The translations under genes and the position numbers were made by a program. Shown here piece by piece: positions 37,513 through 46,660 of a stretch of DNA of 54,590 nucleotides. Source of the stretch: Acidimicrobiia bacterium (GTDB lineage: Bacteria; Acidobacteriota; Vicinamibacteria; Vicinamibacterales; UBA2999); NCBI GenBank assembly GCA_016871255.1, contig VFZH01000007.1, positions 1 through 54,590 on the forward strand. The letters are read 5' to 3'. A model generated the notes under the pieces. That model saw nothing but the letters and a program-made list of their open reading frames with translations, ran no database searches and was not told the origin of the DNA. Within the stretch, counting starts at the first letter, position 1. Each line of letters opens with the position of its first letter.

Positions 37513-38046
37513 ATGTGGAAGCGCGATGAATCAGTGAAACCGGCCGGCCCGCAGCCCGGCACGCCTGCGGGGGCGCCCCCCGCGTCCGCACCCGGGGCCG
37601 GGTCGTCAGGATCGCAGCCGGAGGCTCGCCGGCAGATCGAGAGGGACATGGTGAACATCGGGAAGTCAGTGGTCATCAAAGGGGAGCTGAACGGCAGCGA
37701 GGACCTGACGATCGAAGGGCACGTCGAAGGCAAGATCGAGTTGAAGGACCACGTGCTCACCATCGGTCCCAACGGCAAGATCAAGGCACAGGTGTTCGCC
37801 AAGAGCGTCATCGTGCTGGGCGACGTGCACGGCAACATCACCGCGTCGGACAAGGTGGACATCCGCGACAGCGGATCGGTGGACGGCGACATCGTGGCGC
37901 CACGCATGGCCATTGCCGAGGGCGCGCACTTCCGTGGCAGCGTGGACATGCAGAAGAAGCAGGCCGCGCAGGCGGCGGCTCCCGCGCAGCCGCCCCGGCC
38001 GGCGCAGCAGCCACAGGCGGCTCCTCAGGCGGCGGGAGCGCGCTGA
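37513..38046 (+). CDS. Bactofilin (polymer-forming cytoskeletal protein)
   Basis: GSEDLTIEGHVEGKIELKDHVLTIGPNGKIKAQVFAKSVIVLGDVHGNITASDKVDIRDSGSVDGDIVAPRMAIAEGAHFRGSVDM, plus an A/Q/P-rich tail. Confidence 0.93.
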   Translation: MWKRDESVKPAGPQPGTPAGAPPASAPGAGSSGSQPEARRQIERDMVNIGKSVVIKGELNGSEDLTIEGHVEGKIELKDHVLTIGPNGKIKAQVFAKSVIVLGDVHGNITASDKVDIRDSGSVDGDIVAPRMAIAEGAHFRGSVDMQKKQAAQAAAPAQPPRPAQQPQAAPQAAGAR

Positions 38047-38061
38047 CGAGACTCTGGCCTG

Positions 38062-38697
38062 GTGCTGACTGATCTCTTTCGTCGCAAGGACGATCCGGAG
38101 GTGGTCGAGGGCGACCGCCCTCCGGTGGTTTCGACGAGGGCCCTTCCGAAGCTGCTGGCATCGCTCCGCACGCGCGGGCACACCGTTCTCGTCGACCTCG
38201 GTCCCGTCGTCGGGGGGAACCTGACCTTCTTCGGGGACCAGCTCGGCTGCAAGATCTTCGTCGAGGATCTCTTCCACGACCTGGATCGGCACGTGCGCGG
38301 CGGGTCTGCCGACGCGCTGCCCGCGTTCTTGGCGTCGCGCCTGCCGCAGCCGGACGGCAGCATCGATGCCGTGCTTGCCTGGGACGTGTTCGACTACCTG
38401 GAACGGCCGGCCGCGGAGGCGCTCGCGGGCGAACCGGTCCGCGTGCTCAAGCCGACCGGTGTGCTGTTCGCGATCTTCGGCACCGACAAGGTGGAGGTCG
38501 GCCAGCCGTTCTACACGCGTCGTCTCGTCGTGGACGAAACCGCGCTGATACACAAGGAATACCCTGCCGCACTCGGCAAGCAGCCCCCCTGGCTCAACAG
38601 GGACCTCATGCGGATGCTGGAGCCGTTGACCGTGGCCGAGCAGTTCCTGCTGAAGACTCACACGCGGGAGGTCCTGTTCCGGAAGCCGGCGGCCTGA
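38062..38697 (+). CDS. Class I methyltransferase-like protein
   Basis: VLVDLGPVVGGNLTFFGDQLGCKIFVEDLF...GSIDAVLAWDVFDYLE...VLKPTGVLFAIFG resembles a methyltransferase fold with a non-canonical motif I. Confidence 0.65.
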   Translation: MLTDLFRRKDDPEVVEGDRPPVVSTRALPKLLASLRTRGHTVLVDLGPVVGGNLTFFGDQLGCKIFVEDLFHDLDRHVRGGSADALPAFLASRLPQPDGSIDAVLAWDVFDYLERPAAEALAGEPVRVLKPTGVLFAIFGTDKVEVGQPFYTRRLVVDETALIHKEYPAALGKQPPWLNRDLMRMLEPLTVAEQFLLKTHTREVLFRKPAA

Positions 38698-39491
38698 TGG
38701 CACGCCGCCCCCTCATCGCCCTGCTCACCGATTTCGGCACGCGCGATCACTACGCGGCGGCCATGAAGGGTGTCGTGCTGGACATCTGTCCCGACGTGAC
38801 GCTCGTGGACATCACGCACGACATCCCTCCGCACGACATCCTGGGCGCGGCGCTCGAACTGGCCGCCGTGACGAAGTACTTCCCGCGCGGCACGATCTTC
38901 CTGACCGTGGTGGACCCGGGGGTGGGCACGGGACGGCAGGGGCTGGCCGTGGAAGGCGCGGAGAGCTACTTCGTGGCCCCCGACAACGGGGTGCTCACCC
39001 TGGCGCTCAGGGCGACCCCGCCGAAGCGGATCGTGGATCTCACCCAGCGCCGCTACGCACGGCCCTCGGTGAGCCGCACGTTCGAGGGGCGCGATCGATT
39101 CGCGCCTGCGGCGGCCTGGCTGGCCAAGGGCGTCGACCTCGCCGCGCTGGGGCGGCCGGTGCACGAGTGGCAGGAGATCGCCGTCCCCGAAGCGGAGGTC
39201 ACCGGTGGTACGGCCACCGGCACGGTGCTGCGCGTGGATCGGTTCGGCAATCTGGTCACGAACATCGACCGCCGGACCTTCGAACGGATCGCGGCCGACG
39301 GACGCATCCAGCTCACCGTGGGCGGTCATCCCGTCGAACGCGTCGTGGACACGTACGCCGAAGCGGGTGCGTCCGAGGTGTGTGCGCTGTTCGGCAGCAC
39401 GGAGCACCTGGAGATCGCCGTCAACGGCGGCTCGGCGGCCGAGACGCTGGCGCTCGGCCGTGGCGCGCCGGTCGAACTGGCGCCCGCCTGA
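38697..39491 (+). CDS. SAM hydrolase/SAM-dependent halogenase family (S-adenosyl-L-methionine hydroxide adenosyltransferase, DUF62)
   Basis: IALLTDFGTRDHYAAAMKGVVLDICPDVTLVDITHDIPPHDILGAAL...TVVDPGVGTGRQGLAVE...VAPDNGVL. Confidence 0.92.
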   Translation: MARRPLIALLTDFGTRDHYAAAMKGVVLDICPDVTLVDITHDIPPHDILGAALELAAVTKYFPRGTIFLTVVDPGVGTGRQGLAVEGAESYFVAPDNGVLTLALRATPPKRIVDLTQRRYARPSVSRTFEGRDRFAPAAAWLAKGVDLAALGRPVHEWQEIAVPEAEVTGGTATGTVLRVDRFGNLVTNIDRRTFERIAADGRIQLTVGGHPVERVVDTYAEAGASEVCALFGSTEHLEIAVNGGSAAETLALGRGAPVELAPA

Positions 39492-39562
39492 CCGCCCGCT
39501 TCGCCTTTCCGGACGACTCTGCTAGCATCCTGCGGCTCCATGCAGCGGTGAAGGCCAGGCAG

Positions 39563-39632
39563 AAAATCCCAAATCCCAAAGCCCAAGCCAAATCCCAAAT
39601 CCCAAATCCCAAATCCCAACTTCCGAATCCCA
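39563..39632 (+). repeat. C-rich dispersed element, copy C (core CCCAAGCCAAATCCCA at 39582-39597)
   Basis: AAATCCCAAATCCCAAAGCCCAAGCCAAATCCCAAATCCCAAATCCCAAATCCCAACTTCCGAATCCCAC, abutting the glpX ATG. Confidence 0.9.
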
Positions 39633-39633
39633 C

Positions 39634-40623
39634 ATGACTTCAGATCTGTCGCTCGATTTCCTGCGCGTGGTCGAACAGGCGGCCATCGCGTGTGCGCACA
39701 CCATGGGGCAGGGCGATCGCCGCAACTCCGACCGCGTGGCGGTGGAGGCGATGCGCCGGGACCTCGACGCCGTGCCGATCGACGGCACGGTGGTCATCGG
39801 TGAGGGCGAGCGTGACGAGGCGCCGATGCTGTTCATCGGCGAGAAGGTGGGCATGGCGCACCGGAGCGGCAACCCGGGCGCGTACCCGGCCGTGGACATC
39901 GCCGTCGATCCCCTCGAGGGCACCAACCTGTGCGCAACGGGGGCCGCCAACGCCATCGCCGTGCTGGCGGCGTCCACGAAGGGTGGCCTCCTGCACGCGC
40001 CGGACCTGTACATGGAGAAGCTGGTCGTCGGGCCCACGGCGAAGCACGTGGTCGATATCGACGCGCCGGTCAAGGACAACCTGGAGGCGATGGCCAAGGC
40101 GCTCGGCCGGCACGTCACCGATCTGGTGATCATCGTGCTGGACCGGCCGAGGCACGAACAGCTGATCGCCGACATCCGGGCGGCGGGCGCGCGCATCCGG
40201 CTCATCGGCGATGGCGACCTGTCGGCCGGCATCGCGGCGGCGGTCGTGGGCAGCGGCGTCCACGCCGTGATGGGCACGGGCGGCGCACCCGAGGGCGTGC
40301 TGACGGCGGCGGCCATGCGGTGCCTCCACGGAGAGATCTTCGCCCGGCTGGTCGTCACCAGGCCGGAACACGAGGCGCGGTGCCGGGCGATGGGCATCAC
40401 GGATTTCAACCGCGTCTACAGGTCGGGCGATCTCGCGTCGGGCGAGCGGGTCATCTTCGCGGCCACCGGCGTGACGGACGGGACGCTGATGAAGGGGGTG
40501 CGGTTCTTCGGGGACGGCACGCGCACGGCGTCCCTGGTCATGCAGACCCACCCGCACCAGGTGCGCTTCATCGACAGCATCCACATCACGTCTGGCAGGG
40601 AGGACGTGAAGCTGCGGTTCTGA
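39634..40623 (+). CDS. glpX: Fructose-1,6-bisphosphatase class II
   Basis: [73 protein letters not shown]. Confidence 0.96.
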   Translation: MTSDLSLDFLRVVEQAAIACAHTMGQGDRRNSDRVAVEAMRRDLDAVPIDGTVVIGEGERDEAPMLFIGEKVGMAHRSGNPGAYPAVDIAVDPLEGTNLCATGAANAIAVLAASTKGGLLHAPDLYMEKLVVGPTAKHVVDIDAPVKDNLEAMAKALGRHVTDLVIIVLDRPRHEQLIADIRAAGARIRLIGDGDLSAGIAAAVVGSGVHAVMGTGGAPEGVLTAAAMRCLHGEIFARLVVTRPEHEARCRAMGITDFNRVYRSGDLASGERVIFAATGVTDGTLMKGVRFFGDGTRTASLVMQTHPHQVRFIDSIHITSGREDVKLRF

Positions 40624-40628
40624 CGGCT

Positions 40629-41891
40629 GTGCGCACGACGCCCCGTTCTGAGCGGGCGGCGCTGGTCGGCCTCGTGCCTTCGGCCAGCCGCCGCCACGAT
40701 GCCGAGCGGTCACTCGACGAACTGGACGGCCTTGCCGGCGCGGCAGGAGCGGAGGTCGTCCTGCGCGTACAGCAGGAACGGCGGGCGCCGGACCCGGCGG
40801 GGTACCTCGGCCGCGGGAAGGTGGCCCAGCTCGCGGCCCTGGTGGCCGAGATGGGGATCGACCTCGTCGTGGTCGACGACGAGCTGGCGCCCGGCCAGCT
40901 TCGCACGCTGGAGCAGGCACTGTCGTGCAAGGTGCTGGACCGGACCCAGGTCATCCTCGACATCTTCGCGCGGCGTGCGCGGACGCGCGAGGGCCGGCTG
41001 CAGGTCGAGCTGGCCCAGCTCCGCTACCTGCTGCCGCGGCTCGTCGGCGCGAGTGCGGCCCTGTCGCGTCTGGGCGGCGGCATCGGCACCCGCGGTCCGG
41101 GTGAAACGAAGCTCGAGACGGATCGCCGGAGGCTGCGCACGCGCATCCAGACGCTCCAGCGCGACATCGACCAGGTGCGCGAGCGGCGCGCGCGGCTGCG
41201 AGAGCGCCGTCACAAGCGATCCGTGCCGACCGTGGCGCTGGTCGGCTACACCAATGCCGGCAAGACGACGCTGTTCAACCGGCTCACCAGCGCCGGCGCC
41301 ACCGCGTCTGATGCGCTGTTCGTCACGCTCGATCCCCTGCTGCGCCGTGTGCGCCTGCCCGATCGGCGCGAGCTGCTGCTGACCGACACCGTCGGGTTCA
41401 TCGACCGGCTGCCGCACACGCTCGTCGCCGCATTTCGCGCCACGCTGGAAGAAGTCGTGGAGGCCGACCTGGTCCTGCACGTCATCGATGCGTCGGCCGA
41501 AGACCACGACCGCCGCCGAGCGGCCGTGACGCGGGTCCTGGAGGAGGTCGGGGCCGGCGGCGTGCCCGTCGTGGACGTCTACAACAAGGTCGATCGGGTG
41601 TCGGCGGACGAGCGACAGCGGCTGCGGCTCCGGAGCGGTCCGGCCGTGCTGCTGTCGGCGGCGACCGGTGAGGGCGTCGACGACCTCATGGACGTCGTGG
41701 CCGCGCGGCTCGCGCTCGACACCCGGCGGGTCATCATCGACCTGGACGCGGGCGACGAGGACGATCGGCGCCGCATCGCGCAGCTCTACCGGGTGGCGAG
41801 GGTCCTGAGCCAGGAGACAGTGGACGGGCGGGTGCGGATCGAGGCGGAGGTGCCGAGGGGGCTACTGGACCGACTGACGGCCCAAGAGTAG
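40629..41891 (+). CDS. hflX: GTPase HflX
   Basis: GPGETKLETDRRRLRTRI, VALVGYTNAGKTTLFNRLT, TDTVGFIDRLPHTLVAAFRATLEE. Confidence 0.95.
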   Translation: MRTTPRSERAALVGLVPSASRRHDAERSLDELDGLAGAAGAEVVLRVQQERRAPDPAGYLGRGKVAQLAALVAEMGIDLVVVDDELAPGQLRTLEQALSCKVLDRTQVILDIFARRARTREGRLQVELAQLRYLLPRLVGASAALSRLGGGIGTRGPGETKLETDRRRLRTRIQTLQRDIDQVRERRARLRERRHKRSVPTVALVGYTNAGKTTLFNRLTSAGATASDALFVTLDPLLRRVRLPDRRELLLTDTVGFIDRLPHTLVAAFRATLEEVVEADLVLHVIDASAEDHDRRRAAVTRVLEEVGAGGVPVVDVYNKVDRVSADERQRLRLRSGPAVLLSAATGEGVDDLMDVVAARLALDTRRVIIDLDAGDEDDRRRIAQLYRVARVLSQETVDGRVRIEAEVPRGLLDRLTAQE

Positions 41892-42028
41892 CAAGTCCCC
41901 AAGTCCCGAGATCCCACACCCCAAGCCAGATCCCAACGCCCGAATCCCAACCCGGATTCCAATCCTCAATCCTCAATCGGCAATCGCCAATGCCATCGTC
42001 AATCACCAATCCCTAATCACCAATTGCC
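41892..42028 (+). repeat. C-rich dispersed element, copy D (core CCCAAGCCAGATCCCA at 41920-41935) plus a CAATCACCAATCC module
   Basis: CAAGTCCCCAAGTCCCGAGATCCCACACCCCAAGCCAGATCCCAACGCCCGAATCCCAACC...CAATCGCCAATGCC...TCAATCACCAATCC. Confidence 0.75.
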
Positions 42029-42055
42029 CTGGTCCGCGGTACACTCGATCGCTCC

Positions 42056-42613
42056 GTGCGCATCCTGACCTTCGCCAACCAGCTCACGCTGCTGCGGATT
42101 CTCCTGATTCCGTTCTTCGCGGTGGCCGTCGTGTACGGCTATCCCGGAGTGGCGCTGGCGACGTTCGTGACCGCCGGCGTGACCGACCTGCTCGACGGCC
42201 TCATCGCGCGGGCCACGAAACAGCGCACGAATCTCGGTGCGTGGCTGGACCCGATGGCGGACAAGCTGCTGCTCGTCACCGCCTTCATCGTGCTCACCGT
42301 GCCGGGCACCGAGGTGTACAACCGCATTCCGCTCTGGCTGACGATCCTGATCATCAGCCGCGACGTGGCGATTGTCGGCGTGGTGGCGGCCGTGAACCTG
42401 GCCAGCGGGCCGCGCACGTTCCACCCCTCCGTCTGGGGCAAGCTGGCGACCGCCACCTACCTGCTGACTTGCTCCCTGTTCATCCTGTTCAACTACCTGG
42501 GGCGCGCCTCGGTCGTGCTCGATCTCGCGGTCTGGACTGCCCTGGTCGTGACGCTCGGATCCGGCGCAGACTATGCGCGCAGGTTGAGGCAGGTCATCTC
42601 GGAGGACCGCTGA
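42056..42613 (+). CDS. pgsA: CDP-diacylglycerol-glycerol-3-phosphate 3-phosphatidyltransferase
   Basis: FANQLTLLRILLIPFFAVAV and TDLLDGLIARATKQRTNLGAWLDPMADKLLLV (CDP-alcohol phosphotransferase motif DGxxAR-x8-G-x3-D-x3-D). Confidence 0.94.
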   Translation: MRILTFANQLTLLRILLIPFFAVAVVYGYPGVALATFVTAGVTDLLDGLIARATKQRTNLGAWLDPMADKLLLVTAFIVLTVPGTEVYNRIPLWLTILIISRDVAIVGVVAAVNLASGPRTFHPSVWGKLATATYLLTCSLFILFNYLGRASVVLDLAVWTALVVTLGSGADYARRLRQVISEDR

Positions 42614-42724
42614 AGCCGAACGAAGTCTCCGCCCGGCGCGCCTTCGGGTGAAGCGGCGCCGAGAAAAGGCAATCTTCCGCCGGCAGGGTGCTGGATTGGT
42701 TTGTGTAAGGGGTAGACTGGAGTC

Positions 42725-42742
42725 CGCGGTTCGGTAACCGCG
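42725..42742 (+). promoter_or_regulatory. Perfect hairpin in the leader of the PEP-CTERM gene
   Basis: CGCGGTT-CGGT-AACCGCG followed by TTT, then GGAGG. Confidence 0.4.
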
Positions 42743-42765
42743 TTTCCGGAGGCATCGGCGCTCAC

Positions 42766-43545
42766 ATGGGGCGAATCGGTCGTTCGCTGTTTCTCGTTGC
42801 ACTGCTGACCGGCATTCCCGGCCTGGCGCCTGCCGCGCCCTTCTCGCTCTACGTCCAGCCCATTCAGGTTTGCAACGACGCTGGAACCGTGTGCGCGAAC
42901 TCGGCACAGACGCTGTACGAAGCCGAAGGTGACAAGATCTGGGCGCAGGCGGGCATCGACCTCGTGTTCCTCCCGTGGGTGCAGTTTCTCGAGACGGACT
43001 ACCTGTCGATTACCGACCCGAGCATCGACGCCACCGAGTTGTTCGACATGTGGGGTGAGGGCCACGTCCCGGGGGCGGTGAACATGTGGTTCGTTCAGAC
43101 CCTCGAGAGCGCCGGTACGGCGTACGGCATCGCGCTGCTGGGCACGGTCGTCGGAGCCGGCTTCGCGGCGATTGCGGACGCGGTATTCAGCTACGCCGGG
43201 GGAGCCGGACGACGCGACACGATCGCGCACGAGATCGGCCACGTGCTCGGGCTCCCGCACTACAACTTCAGCGAGCCCGCGTGTACTCCGCCCGCTGACA
43301 GCGCGCAGAACCTGATGACCAGCGGGTCCTGCCGGTCGCCGGTGACCAACATCAGCCAGATCACCCCGGATGGCGCGATGCTGGCTCGATTGACGTCCGC
43401 TCAGATTGCCACGGCCCTCGAGAGCGATCTCCTGTTCGACGAGGCCATGGAGCCGATCCCCGAACCCGCGTCGCTGCTGCTGCTCGGTGGCGGCCTGCTG
43501 CTGGGGCATCGGCGCCTGCGCCGCCGGGGCGGGAAGGGCGAGTAG
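42766..43545 (+). CDS. PEP-CTERM sorting domain protein with metzincin-like protease motif
   Basis: Signal peptide; AHEIGHVLGLPHYNF (HExxHxxGxxH); C-terminal EPIPEPASLLLLGGGLLLGHRRLRRRGGKGE. Confidence 0.9.
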   Translation: MGRIGRSLFLVALLTGIPGLAPAAPFSLYVQPIQVCNDAGTVCANSAQTLYEAEGDKIWAQAGIDLVFLPWVQFLETDYLSITDPSIDATELFDMWGEGHVPGAVNMWFVQTLESAGTAYGIALLGTVVGAGFAAIADAVFSYAGGAGRRDTIAHEIGHVLGLPHYNFSEPACTPPADSAQNLMTSGSCRSPVTNISQITPDGAMLARLTSAQIATALESDLLFDEAMEPIPEPASLLLLGGGLLLGHRRLRRRGGKGE

Positions 43546-43552
43546 GGCGCGT

Positions 43553-44104
43553 CTATCGTCCTCGCGACAGCTGGACGGTTCGCAGGTCCACCCAGAGATC
43601 GATGCCGGCGACTGTCGGCACCACTGCCCGCCCCGCGCGTGGGTCGAGCATGGCGGGCCGTCGCATCCAGGGTCCGAAACGCTCGTTCGAGGGAAGCGAA
43701 CCCAGGCGGACGCCCAGTGCGTCCTCGACGTCCTCGAACGACCATTCCTGCCTCACCTTCCCGTCCGCACCGATCACCATCACGGCGTAACGGCTGAAGA
43801 TGTTGATCCACTCGTCGAGGCAGACCACGATACCCATGTCGCTGACGAGCGCCTGGCGCGGGCCGAACTCCTGCGGCAGCTCGCGTGCCCAGACCCGCGC
43901 GGTGCCCCTCGAGAGCTCGGCGTGCGCCCGCCGGGATCTCCAGCCGTCCTGCGTGGACAGCACGAGCCGGTACGCGCCCGATGGCGAGGTCATCTCCTGT
44001 CGCGCCGGCGGGTGAGGAACGAAGTCGGTCACAGGCCGTTGCGCCCCAGAGGGCGAGGGCACGAGCGCCGCCAGCAGCATGACACCTCCCAGCGAGCGTC
44101 CCAT
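43553..44104 (-). CDS. Hypothetical secreted protein
   Basis: MGRSLGGVMLLAALVPSPSGAQ signal peptide; continuous ORF in the inter-operon interval. Confidence 0.65.
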   Translation of the reverse strand: MGRSLGGVMLLAALVPSPSGAQRPVTDFVPHPPARQEMTSPSGAYRLVLSTQDGWRSRRAHAELSRGTARVWARELPQEFGPRQALVSDMGIVVCLDEWINIFSRYAVMVIGADGKVRQEWSFEDVEDALGVRLGSLPSNERFGPWMRRPAMLDPRAGRAVVPTVAGIDLWVDLRTVQLSRGR

Positions 44105-44150
44105 GCCGCGATTGTACGGCCCACGGACGATCGAAGCGTGACCCCGTGAC

Positions 44151-44214
44151 CCTTTGGGCTTTGGTCCCTGGGATTCGGCTTGGGATTCGGGATTCGGGAT
44201 TCGGGACTTGAAAC
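44151..44214 (-). repeat. C-rich dispersed element, copy E (core at 44169-44184, reverse strand)
   Basis: Reverse strand: CAAGTCCCGAATCCCGAATCCCGAATCCCAAGCCGAATCCCAGGGACCAAAGCCCAAAGGG. Confidence 0.85.
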
Positions 44215-44227
44215 GCAGCCCGCGTCT

Positions 44228-45181
44228 CTACGGGCGGTCTGCGACCTTCTCTCGAAAGTAACCCACCGTCCGGACCAGCCCTTCTCTCAGGCCGACCCCG
44301 GGTGCCCATCCGAGCAGCGTGCGCGCCCGCGTGACGTCCGGCCGGCGCTGTTTCGGATCGTCGACCGGCAGGGGGCGGTGGACGATCCGGCTGGTCGAGC
44401 CGGTCAGCTCGATGATCGACCGGGCGATCTCCTCGATCGTGACCTCGTGCGGGTTCCCGATGTTGATCGGATCGTGTGTGTCGGCCTCCATCAGGCGGAG
44501 GACGCCGTCGACCAGGTCGCTGATGAACGTGAAGCTGCGCGTCTGCGTGCCGTCGCCGAAGACGGTGACGTCTTCGTTCGCGAGCGCCTGCGTCATGAAC
44601 GCAGGCACCGCCCGGCCGTCCCGGAGCCGCATGCGCGGACCGTAGGTGTTGAAGATCCGGACGATGCGGGTGTCCAGGCCGTGGTACCGGTGGTAGGCAA
44701 GGGTGATGGCTTCGGCGAATCGCTTGGCCTCGTCGTACACGCCACGGGGGCCGATGGGGTTCACGTTGCCCCAGTAGGTTTCCCTCTGGGGGTGTTCCAG
44801 GGGGTCGCCGTACACCTCGGATGTGGAGGCCAGCACGAACGTCGCGCCCTTGGCCTTGGCCAGGCCGAGCGCGTTGTGCGTGCCGAGCGACCCGACCTTC
44901 AGCGTCTGGATCGGCAGCTCGAGGTAGTCGATCGGGCTGGCGGGGCTCGCCCAGTGGAGCACGTAGTCGACCGGGTCGTCCACGTCGATGTAGCGGGTGA
45001 CGTCGTGCCGGATGAACTGGAGGTCGCGCTCCCGCAGGTGCGCGATGTTGGCCAGGTCGCCGGTGAGCAGGTTGTCGATCGCCACCACGGCGTGGCCGCG
45101 ATCCAGCAGCGCCTCGCAGAGATGGGAGCCGATGAAGCCGGCAGCCCCGGTGACGACGGTTCGCGGGCGGCGGTCAGCCAT
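44228..45181 (-). CDS. UDP-glucuronate decarboxylase (UDP-xylose synthase-like SDR)
   Basis: [101 protein letters not shown], a UXS hallmark. Confidence 0.92.
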   Translation of the reverse strand: MADRRPRTVVTGAAGFIGSHLCEALLDRGHAVVAIDNLLTGDLANIAHLRERDLQFIRHDVTRYIDVDDPVDYVLHWASPASPIDYLELPIQTLKVGSLGTHNALGLAKAKGATFVLASTSEVYGDPLEHPQRETYWGNVNPIGPRGVYDEAKRFAEAITLAYHRYHGLDTRIVRIFNTYGPRMRLRDGRAVPAFMTQALANEDVTVFGDGTQTRSFTFISDLVDGVLRLMEADTHDPINIGNPHEVTIEEIARSIIELTGSTSRIVHRPLPVDDPKQRRPDVTRARTLLGWAPGVGLREGLVRTVGYFREKVADRP

Positions 45182-45220
45182 CCCGGCGGCCCGCGGCGGA
45201 AGGACGGCGCAGCCGCTGCA

Positions 45221-46660
45221 CTAGGCGACGCCGCGGCTGAAGAGCCCGCGCACGACGGTCAGCCACATGATCTTGATGTCGAGCGTGACCGACCAGTTCT
45301 CGATGTAGTAGAGGTCGTATTCGATGCGTTTCTCCAGCGAGGTGTTGCCGCGCCAGCCGTTCACCTGGGCCCACCCCGTGATGCCGGCCTTCACCTTGTG
45401 GCGGAGCATGTACTGCGGGATGCGGTCCTTGAACTGCGCCACGAAATACGGCCGCTCCGGGCGCGGGCCGACGATCGACATCTCCCCCTTCAGGACGTTC
45501 CAGAACTGCGGCAGCTCGTCGAGGTCGAACCGGCGCAGCCAGCGCCCGGCCGGCGTGCACCGCGGATCGTCGTCTCTCGCCCAGACGGGTCCGCTCGAGT
45601 CCTCGGCGTCTTCGTACATCGAGCGGAACTTCCACACGGTGAACGCCCTGCCGTCGAGGCCCATGCGCTCCTGCTCGTAGAGGACGCGCCCCGGCGACGT
45701 GAGCCGCACCAGCAGGGCGATGAGCAGGCCGGGGACGGCGAGCACGACCAGCGCAGCCGCCGACAGCACGATGTCGATCCCGCGCTTCATCAGCGCGTTG
45801 AAGCCCTGCAGGGGCACGTCGTTGACGTTGATGATGGGGAGCCCGTCCAGGTCTTCGAGCCGCGCCCGCAGCGCGATGAACTGGAGCAGGTCGGGGACCA
45901 CCTTCACGTCGAGGCACTCGCGGCTGGTCACGTTGATCAGGTCGAGCAGTTTCGAGTGCTCCTCGATCGGCAGCGCCACGTACAGGTGATCGGCGCGCTC
46001 GCGGCGGGCGACCTCGGCCACCTCGTCGAGCGAGCCGAGCAGCGGGAGCCCGCGGTAGCCGATGTGATCGCCGGCGGCGCGGTCGTCCACGAAGCCGAGG
46101 ATCTGGTACCCGAGCTCGCGGTGCTGCAGGATGCGGTCGGCGACCAGGCGGCCGAGGTCCCCGGCGCCGGCGATCAGCACGCGCTTGAGGCCGATGCCGG
46201 CCCGCCAGCGGCGCTCGAGCAGCTCCCGCACCCCTTCGCGGGAGGCGTAGGCGAACAGCACGTTGATGACGAGGAAGATCGCCCAGACGAGCTGCGAGAC
46301 CTCGTAGGCGCCCTGGGACTTGGCTTCCTCCGACACGTAGTACGCCTGCACGTACAGCGTCGAGACCACGCCCAGCACGACCGCCAGGATGCTGCCGATC
46401 AGCACGCCGAAGAAGTCGTCCACGCGCGAGCGGCCGCGGCGCAGCCGGTACACGCCCTGCAGGTGGAAGGCCAGCGGCGTGAGCAGGGCCACGAACGGCA
46501 GCACGTTGACGTACTGGTCGATCGGCGGGTACCCCTTCCGCACGGGGATCAGTCCGCTCTCGAAGCGGATCCCGTACGCGAGGACGAACGCCCAGGCGGC
46601 CAGCAGCACGTCCACGAGGACGTGGAAGGCCACGAGCAGGCGGTTGTACCGTCTCACCAT
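45221..46660 (-). CDS. Undecaprenyl-phosphate polyprenyl glycosylphosphotransferase (WbaP/WcaJ-like)
   Basis: N-terminal TM bundle; RGIDIVLSAAALVVLAVPGLLIALLVRLTSPGRVLYEQERMGLDGRAFTVWKFRSMYEDAE; LRRFDLDELPQFWNVLKGEMSIVGPRPERP. Confidence 0.95.
   Translation of the reverse strand: MVRRYNRLLVAFHVLVDVLLAAWAFVLAYGIRFESGLIPVRKGYPPIDQYVNVLPFVALLTPLAFHLQGVYRLRRGRSRVDDFFGVLIGSILAVVLGVVSTLYVQAYYVSEEAKSQGAYEVSQLVWAIFLVINVLFAYASREGVRELLERRWRAGIGLKRVLIAGAGDLGRLVADRILQHRELGYQILGFVDDRAAGDHIGYRGLPLLGSLDEVAEVARRERADHLYVALPIEEHSKLLDLINVTSRECLDVKVVPDLLQFIALRARLEDLDGLPIINVNDVPLQGFNALMKRGIDIVLSAAALVVLAVPGLLIALLVRLTSPGRVLYEQERMGLDGRAFTVWKFRSMYEDAEDSSGPVWARDDDPRCTPAGRWLRRFDLDELPQFWNVLKGEMSIVGPRPERPYFVAQFKDRIPQYMLRHKVKAGITGWAQVNGWRGNTSLEKRIEYDLYYIENWSVTLDIKIMWLTVVRGLFSRGVA

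Noticed and set aside
39563-39632. Interstitial telomere-like (TTTAGGG) repeat
   Set aside because: The G-strand reads GGGATTT, i.e. ATTTGGG, not a permutation of TTTAGGG; the context is bacterial intergenic DNA.
39326-39633. ORFs reading [19 protein letters not shown] and [24 protein letters not shown]
   Set aside because: Translations of the GGGATTT strand of repeat element C, not real proteins. The same artefact explains the MGFGLGLGIRDVG extension called for mnmA (to 36063).
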